From Chloromonas sp. AAM2 (Eukaryota; Chlorophyta; Chlorophyceae; Chlamydomonadales; Chlamydomonadaceae), in assembly GCA_004335635.1 (NCBI GenBank), contig QAXH01002973.1, positions 1 through 64,000 on the forward strand: a stretch of 64,000 nt of DNA, read 5' to 3'. Of this stretch, positions 59,148 through 64,000 are shown piece by piece. The notes under the pieces were generated by a model, which saw nothing but the letters and a program-made list of their open reading frames with translations, ran no database searches and was not told where the DNA came from. Every line of letters begins with the position of its first letter. The stretch's first letter is position 1. Position numbers and translations under genes: made by a program.

Positions 59148-62100
59148 TCACACCAAGTTATCGTCATCGCTGTCCATCGCCTTTGCTCTCAACCTCGCAA
59201 GGGTCGAGCGCCTCCCAGCGCCCGCTTGGATTTGTGAAGTGCCCGCCTCACGGCTCCTTATAATTGCAGCGCCAGGCCCGTCAGCCTCTCGTGTACCAAC
59301 GGCTACCGTTGTGCCACTCGTAGCATCCCCATCGCCCTGGCTTGTGACCACTCCTTGGGTGCCCGCACCAGCGACAACACGTTTAGGGCGGGTTGGGCTT
59401 GCATTCACGGCTGGTGCACTCGTTCCAGCGCCGCCCTTGCCGTTTGAACCTGCCCCAGCCTGAGCTTGCTGCAACCTAGCCAGGGGCCGTTTGCTTGCCA
59501 CATTGTGGTCCTCACTTTCCTTGCTGCTGATGCCTCCAGCCGTGTCATTTCTGGCTACCAACCGTGCATGTGCTCCACCTTTCAGACCAGCTTGTACTGC
59601 AGGTGGAGCCAGTGACTGAAGCTGCGCTGTCGCCAACTGCCTGCGTTCTCGCTCGGCATCAAGTGAGACATCTTCGTCCGAAGAAGCTGCGAGGGCTCGC
59701 CGCTTCTCCATCAGCATGGCTGCCCGAGACGTACTTACTGCCGCAGCTGGATTACTGGCACCATTGCCAGCCCTGGTTGTAGCTTGCATGCTTTCTGGCC
59801 GCACTGGGTTACTTGGAGGCTGGCTTGACACACCGTGCTGCGCCCGTGTTGCGCCGGCCTGTCCTCGAGCTCTTGGCACATCCTTCTCGCTGTCCAAGTG
59901 CTGTGCATGACTGTTTATGGCCAGTTGCGTGCGCTGTGGTGACAGCGATGGTTTGGCTGGAGCGGTGCTGACACGTGGTGTGGGGCGTGTTGTGGGCACT
60001 GGGGGTGGTAGGTCATCATCACTAGCACTGTGTTCTGGGCTGGCGGTAGGCAATTGCCGCAACCGTTGGGCGTTGTTAGATGGCGGTGAAGCAACACTGG
60101 GCTTGTTTTCCGTTGGAGCAGCAGGGAATGGACGTGTCCTATGCATTGCTTCCTGTGCGTCTGCTCCAGAACGACCCTCCTTCTTGCCATCAAATCGTTC
60201 AAGCTGCTGTGTTGCGGCTCGTCCGGCTGTCCGATGCTGTTCCTGCATGGGGGGCCCTCGGCCCTCCTGATCACTAGAAACGCTCATAGGATGACGAACA
60301 TGTTGCCGGGTGCGAGCAGGAGCAACCCAGGGCGTTTCCTCTGGCTCACTCTCCGGTGATGCTTCTCTCTGTTGCTGCTGGTCAGTTACTCGGCGGCTAG
60401 CTGGTGTCTCACCCTGCTGCGGCTGCGGCCGACTGAAATCGCGAGTGGATGACGGCCCTGGCTGCTGAGCGGCTTGGCTCCTCGTCGGCGTGTCCTGCTG
60501 CTGTTGTGGCGAGGGCGACTGCACAAGCAGGGCTGCACCAGCTGTCCCCGCTCGCTGCCTCTGTACCGCCAAGGCAGCAGCAGCCCCACCACTGCTAACG
60601 CCCAGTCCTTCGTCTCCACTGCTATCATTGCGGGCTGCCAGTGCGGCCAACCGCGCTCGCCGTGCCGCTGCTGCTGCCACCACCACAGCCGCCTTGCCGC
60701 CTCTTGCATCAGTCCCCACTACACTGACACCCTCACTGTCATCATCATCACTTCTTGTGTACGCTGCCCTGCCGCCTGCCCTAGTGCTGTTGGCTCGGCC
60801 GGCATCACCACGTACTGCAGCAGTGGGTGCACTTATCTCGGGTGGACCGTGTGTGTCAGATTCCCGGGGAGTCACCCCCTGGCGAGTCAGGCCTGCCCCT
60901 TCCGCAGGGCTGCGGCCCGCCTGCTTGTCGGTAGGTGAAGTGAATGTGTTCCTCGCAGATGTTCCGGCCACACGTGTAAGTACTTCAGCTGGCTTTTCCT
61001 CAAGTGATGACCGCCGAGGTCTTGCAGTCACCTGCGGTACAGTGATGATCAAGACAATGATAACATTATGCATGTCCGTACCAGGGGTAAACGTGTAAGA
61101 CCGCGTATGCAAAGTACAGCCACAACTGATTTCTGATGATTTCTCAACCACATTCATGCACCAGCAACGGCCTGCCCTAACCGAGGCCCACTCTTTGGCA
61201 GCTACCTGTCTCCTGCTGCTGGTGGTGTCCTGTCCTCCAGCAATAGAGATACCCACAGCAGAATCCGCCACGTTGCCAGAGGAAGCCTGGTACTTGGGTT
61301 GACTGGGTCCTTGGCTGTCAGCCCACTCCCTTGCGCTGCCAGCCTGCACTCGGGTCCGAGCCGGAGTGTCAGTTTCCTGTCGGTCCCAAGCACTGCGGGC
61401 AGCAACAGCCCCAGCACTGGACCCATTCCCACGATCATCATCCACCCCTGCGCTATCCAGCCCACTGTCCACCTCGCTAACCTCCGCTTCGCTCTCCTCC
61501 TGAACCACTGCCACGCCTTGACGATAGCGCTCCCCTCGCCCCCCTCGCCCGGACCCTGTGCCCCGGCTCTGTGGTGCTGCGCTTGCGGGGGCCACCGTTT
61601 GTTGCTTGGCAAGTGACAGTGCATGTGCGGCCGCTGCCTGCTGAGCTGCCACACCAGCTCCCAGCGCCCTGCTGCTGCCTGCCACTGCTTCCCGCAGCTC
61701 GTTGAGGTCAAGCAGCAGGCCACACGCAGGAGTGACAGGGGCCAGGGCCTGCACAGCAGGTGCAGGGGACAAGGCAACCGTGAGACAGCAATGAAGGAGT
61801 GCGGGCGGTGCAGGCCATACGTAGCAACTGGTCTCGAACTGCAAGTCCGACTTGCAATGCACGCTTGCTGCTGAAGTGTAAGCAATGAAGTTAATACCAC
61901 AGAATGCAAGGCAGGTCGCAGGCGTAACACAATACATCTCAGTTGGCAGCCTATTCTACTGGTACATGTTGTGCATACAAGTGCCGTCCCTCCGACCATG
62001 CCACAGCCACGTCCTGCTGCTGCCAGTATCCTTCATTCCCTCTCCAGCCCTTCCCACCTGCGCCAGCGGCCCCTCCTCCCCCATCATTGCCTGTAGGTGC

Positions 62101-64000
62101 GCCATGACGGCCTGACCCACACGCGCAACATGCACAGCCTCAGCACAAACATCGCTGGCAGCCTGCAATGGCGCATGCACAGCATGCACAGCTGGGTGCG
62201 GCTATCTAAGCAACCACATAGCAACACAGGGCCTACAGGTGATGGCGTTGTCACGCCAGAAATTGCAAACACATCCTTTTGAACAATGCATAACTGCTGC
62301 ATGGCATACACTGAGAATAATGGACCTGGCATCAGACATGTCCAATGCAGAACAAGAGGTTAACGACGAACAGAGGGTCCCAGATGTGTCCACTGCAGAC
62401 GCAGAGGAGAACAACAGCCAGTCCTGCTGGCACTGATTGTTCCAACGAAGCACAGCCAGAAAGCTGGCACCCACTTCCTGCAGTGCCGATGCGACTCCGT
62501 CCAAGAGAGCAGCCATGACCGCCAACAGGCCCGGCCGTGCCACTGCCGCCATGCGGGGACCTGCAGCACGAATGTGTGCAGCAGTGCCTTTGCATACCAG
62601 GCAGTCAGTGCGTGCAGTTCCACCTCTGCATGTGCTGGGCATTGTAGCACACTTGTACATGACACATGACCCACCTGCAAACGGTACGGTAATCCGGCTG
62701 ATGTGGGACAGACGTGCAATGAGTGACCCGCAGCACTTGAGTTCCACATCCAGTCCTGGCGCCTCCTTGCAGCCGCGGCGCAACACAGCGGAGGAAGGTC
62801 GGCTGTGGTTGTTGGTTGTGTGCGTCTGCGCCTCCCCTGCCGTCTGTTGTTGTTGCTGTTGTTGCAGCATGAGAGCCACTTCCGTCTGGGCCGAGGTCTG
62901 CATCTCCTCGGCCAGGGCCTTGAGGTTGCGCTGCATCACCTCTGCGTGCATGAAGCAGTGACCAGCGGCAGTGTAGTGCATGCACTTACGCACTGGAAGC
63001 ACCGACAGATAGTAGCAGGTTCAAGGTGAACAGAGCAACAACCACCTGTAGTAGAGCCAGTACATACAGCTGCAGTACATAGAGCCAGGCGCGGCAGAAC
63101 AACAGCAAAACACACCTCTGTGCACGCACAGCAGGAGCCAGCAATGCAGGATGTTCCACTCGGCGCAGGCAGCACACGCGGACAGCAGCAGACCGAGGGT
63201 GAACGGACAACCATTGCCTTCGGTGTGGGCTCAAGTCGGCTGCCATGCGGCAATCCCTGATGGCTAAATTACGGCATCACAGGAAATCGGACATCCCTGG
63301 CAATGGGACAAGCTGCTGTGTGTGGTGCAGAGTAGTCGATTGGATGCCATTTGCTTGTGACATGCATGGGCCTGGTGTTGACTCACCTTCCAAATGGAAC
63401 CAGAGCTCTGCCATGTAGGGTGCAGTCAGTGACAGCGCGTGTGACATCTCAAGCGTACCGCACACCACAAGACCGACCTATGCACTCGGCACACAGAGAG
63501 ACATGTCAGCACATATGGCCAACAGAGCTTGTTCAACACGGCTCCATTAACAGTCGTCATCCTCTCATCCCATCCTCATCTTCCCAATCCCAGTCTAAGC
63601 ACATCCTTTTAACCCATGCTCACAAGATCAGTACATCCGTTGTAACAACGCTTTGCGTCCTTTGCCGTTCCTACTTTTGCACTCCTGCTGTGGTTCACAA
63701 AGAGAACAAACTTGCCAGGACTCTGCTTAGGTGCCACCTGGTGATTGCAACTCCACCCCCTCAAATGAGTACGTGTGATTCCCTTCCCTTGTCGTTGCAA
63801 TCTCACACCTGTATGCACATGACTGTTGAGGAAAGCGACGCCCCGTCCACATAGGGTGTGAGCGCCTGCCTGCGCACCGCTCGCGCCGCGGCCCTGGCCT
63901 CCCGCTCCGCCCAGCGCGCCAACAAGGCCGCGGCAGGCGCTGTGCTGCGACCCCACACAGCTGCCACATCGTCCGCTGCTGCGCCAATGCCTAGGAACGC
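59148..64000 (-). CDS. EXO84-like exocyst subunit with long disordered C-terminal tail (partial, 5' end off window)
   Basis: The exocyst tethers secretory vesicles to the plasma membrane. The 3' part is present. Exons 64000-63809 (LLARWAEREARAAARAVRRQ, then STVMCIQ), 63477-63387 (VGLVVCGTLEMSHALSLTA), 62941-62675 (EEVMQRNLKALAEEMQ) and from 62560 (GPRMAAVARPGLLAVMAALL) join in phase. They follow the order of the plant EXO84 C-terminal half (tether region before, during and after the conserved ECVQIALGHC-like and EANLKRIEE-like segments). Exon 62162-62058 (GEEGPLAQ end) joins 61748-61206, whose first 45 residues (LLLDLNELREAVAGSSRAL) match the family's closing segment. The remaining tail, with exon 61031-59148, is about 770 residues of Ser/Ala/Gln/Arg-rich disorder with acidic SDDDD, SSDEDVSLDAERE and final MDSDDDNLV blocks. 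The exon between about 62.4 and 62.2 kb is unresolved. Family call is from recall of motif order and is moderately sure. Confidence 0.6.

Overview
The window looks like nuclear DNA of a green alga (Chlorophyta; class and species not determined). Genes are split into many short exons by GT-AG introns with long linkers between them. The conserved exons encode plant/algal proteins: a THF1/Psb29 thylakoid protein, a class II CPD photolyase, CNX2, and a signal-peptide receptor-like kinase of the algal TKL type. Introns and intergenic DNA are full of minisatellites and simple repeats. One TGTAA-type polyadenylation signal lies downstream of the FHA gene. There is no sign of bacterial operons, rRNA or tRNA genes. 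Gene models were built by hand from conserved peptides and checked by whether exon phases join; transcript ends are not known.

Layout. 1-1.98 kb: no recognised gene, one dispersed repeat. 1.98-3.89 kb (-): THF1/Psb29. 4.55-9.90 kb (+): class II CPD photolyase PHR2, head-to-head with THF1. 10.99-13.15 kb (-): small FHA-domain protein, complete six-exon model. 13.74-14.02 kb (+): Sel1-like repeat protein. 14.0-17.2 kb: no firm gene, repeats and hairpins. 17.23-28.84 kb (-): receptor-like protein kinase. 30.91-45.85 kb (-): a 30-exon gene whose exons join into one 1,543-residue frame encoding an SbcD-type nuclease fused to an SbcC/Rad50-type ATPase with zinc hook. 46.43-50.57 kb (+): CNX2 (MoaA-type radical SAM enzyme), head-to-head with the SbcD-SbcC gene. 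50.6-53.7 kb: no firm gene. 53.72-about 55.65 kb (-): class I cyclic-nucleotide phosphodiesterase. 56-59.1 kb: repeats. 59.15-64.0 kb (-): 3' part of an EXO84-like exocyst subunit with a very long disordered tail; the gene runs off the window.

The genes are ordinary neighbours rather than a functional cluster, although two themes recur: DNA repair (photolyase, SbcD-SbcC fusion) and signalling (receptor kinase, phosphodiesterase, FHA protein). The strongest candidate for something unusual is the single-polypeptide SbcD-SbcC protein. Second is a pattern in that gene where intronic minisatellites have copied the 3' splice site of the neighbouring exon. Third is a short dispersed motif ending in a T run, found four times in the window. 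A 316-base run of N lies inside one minisatellite of the fusion gene and is exactly in register with its 70-nt period.
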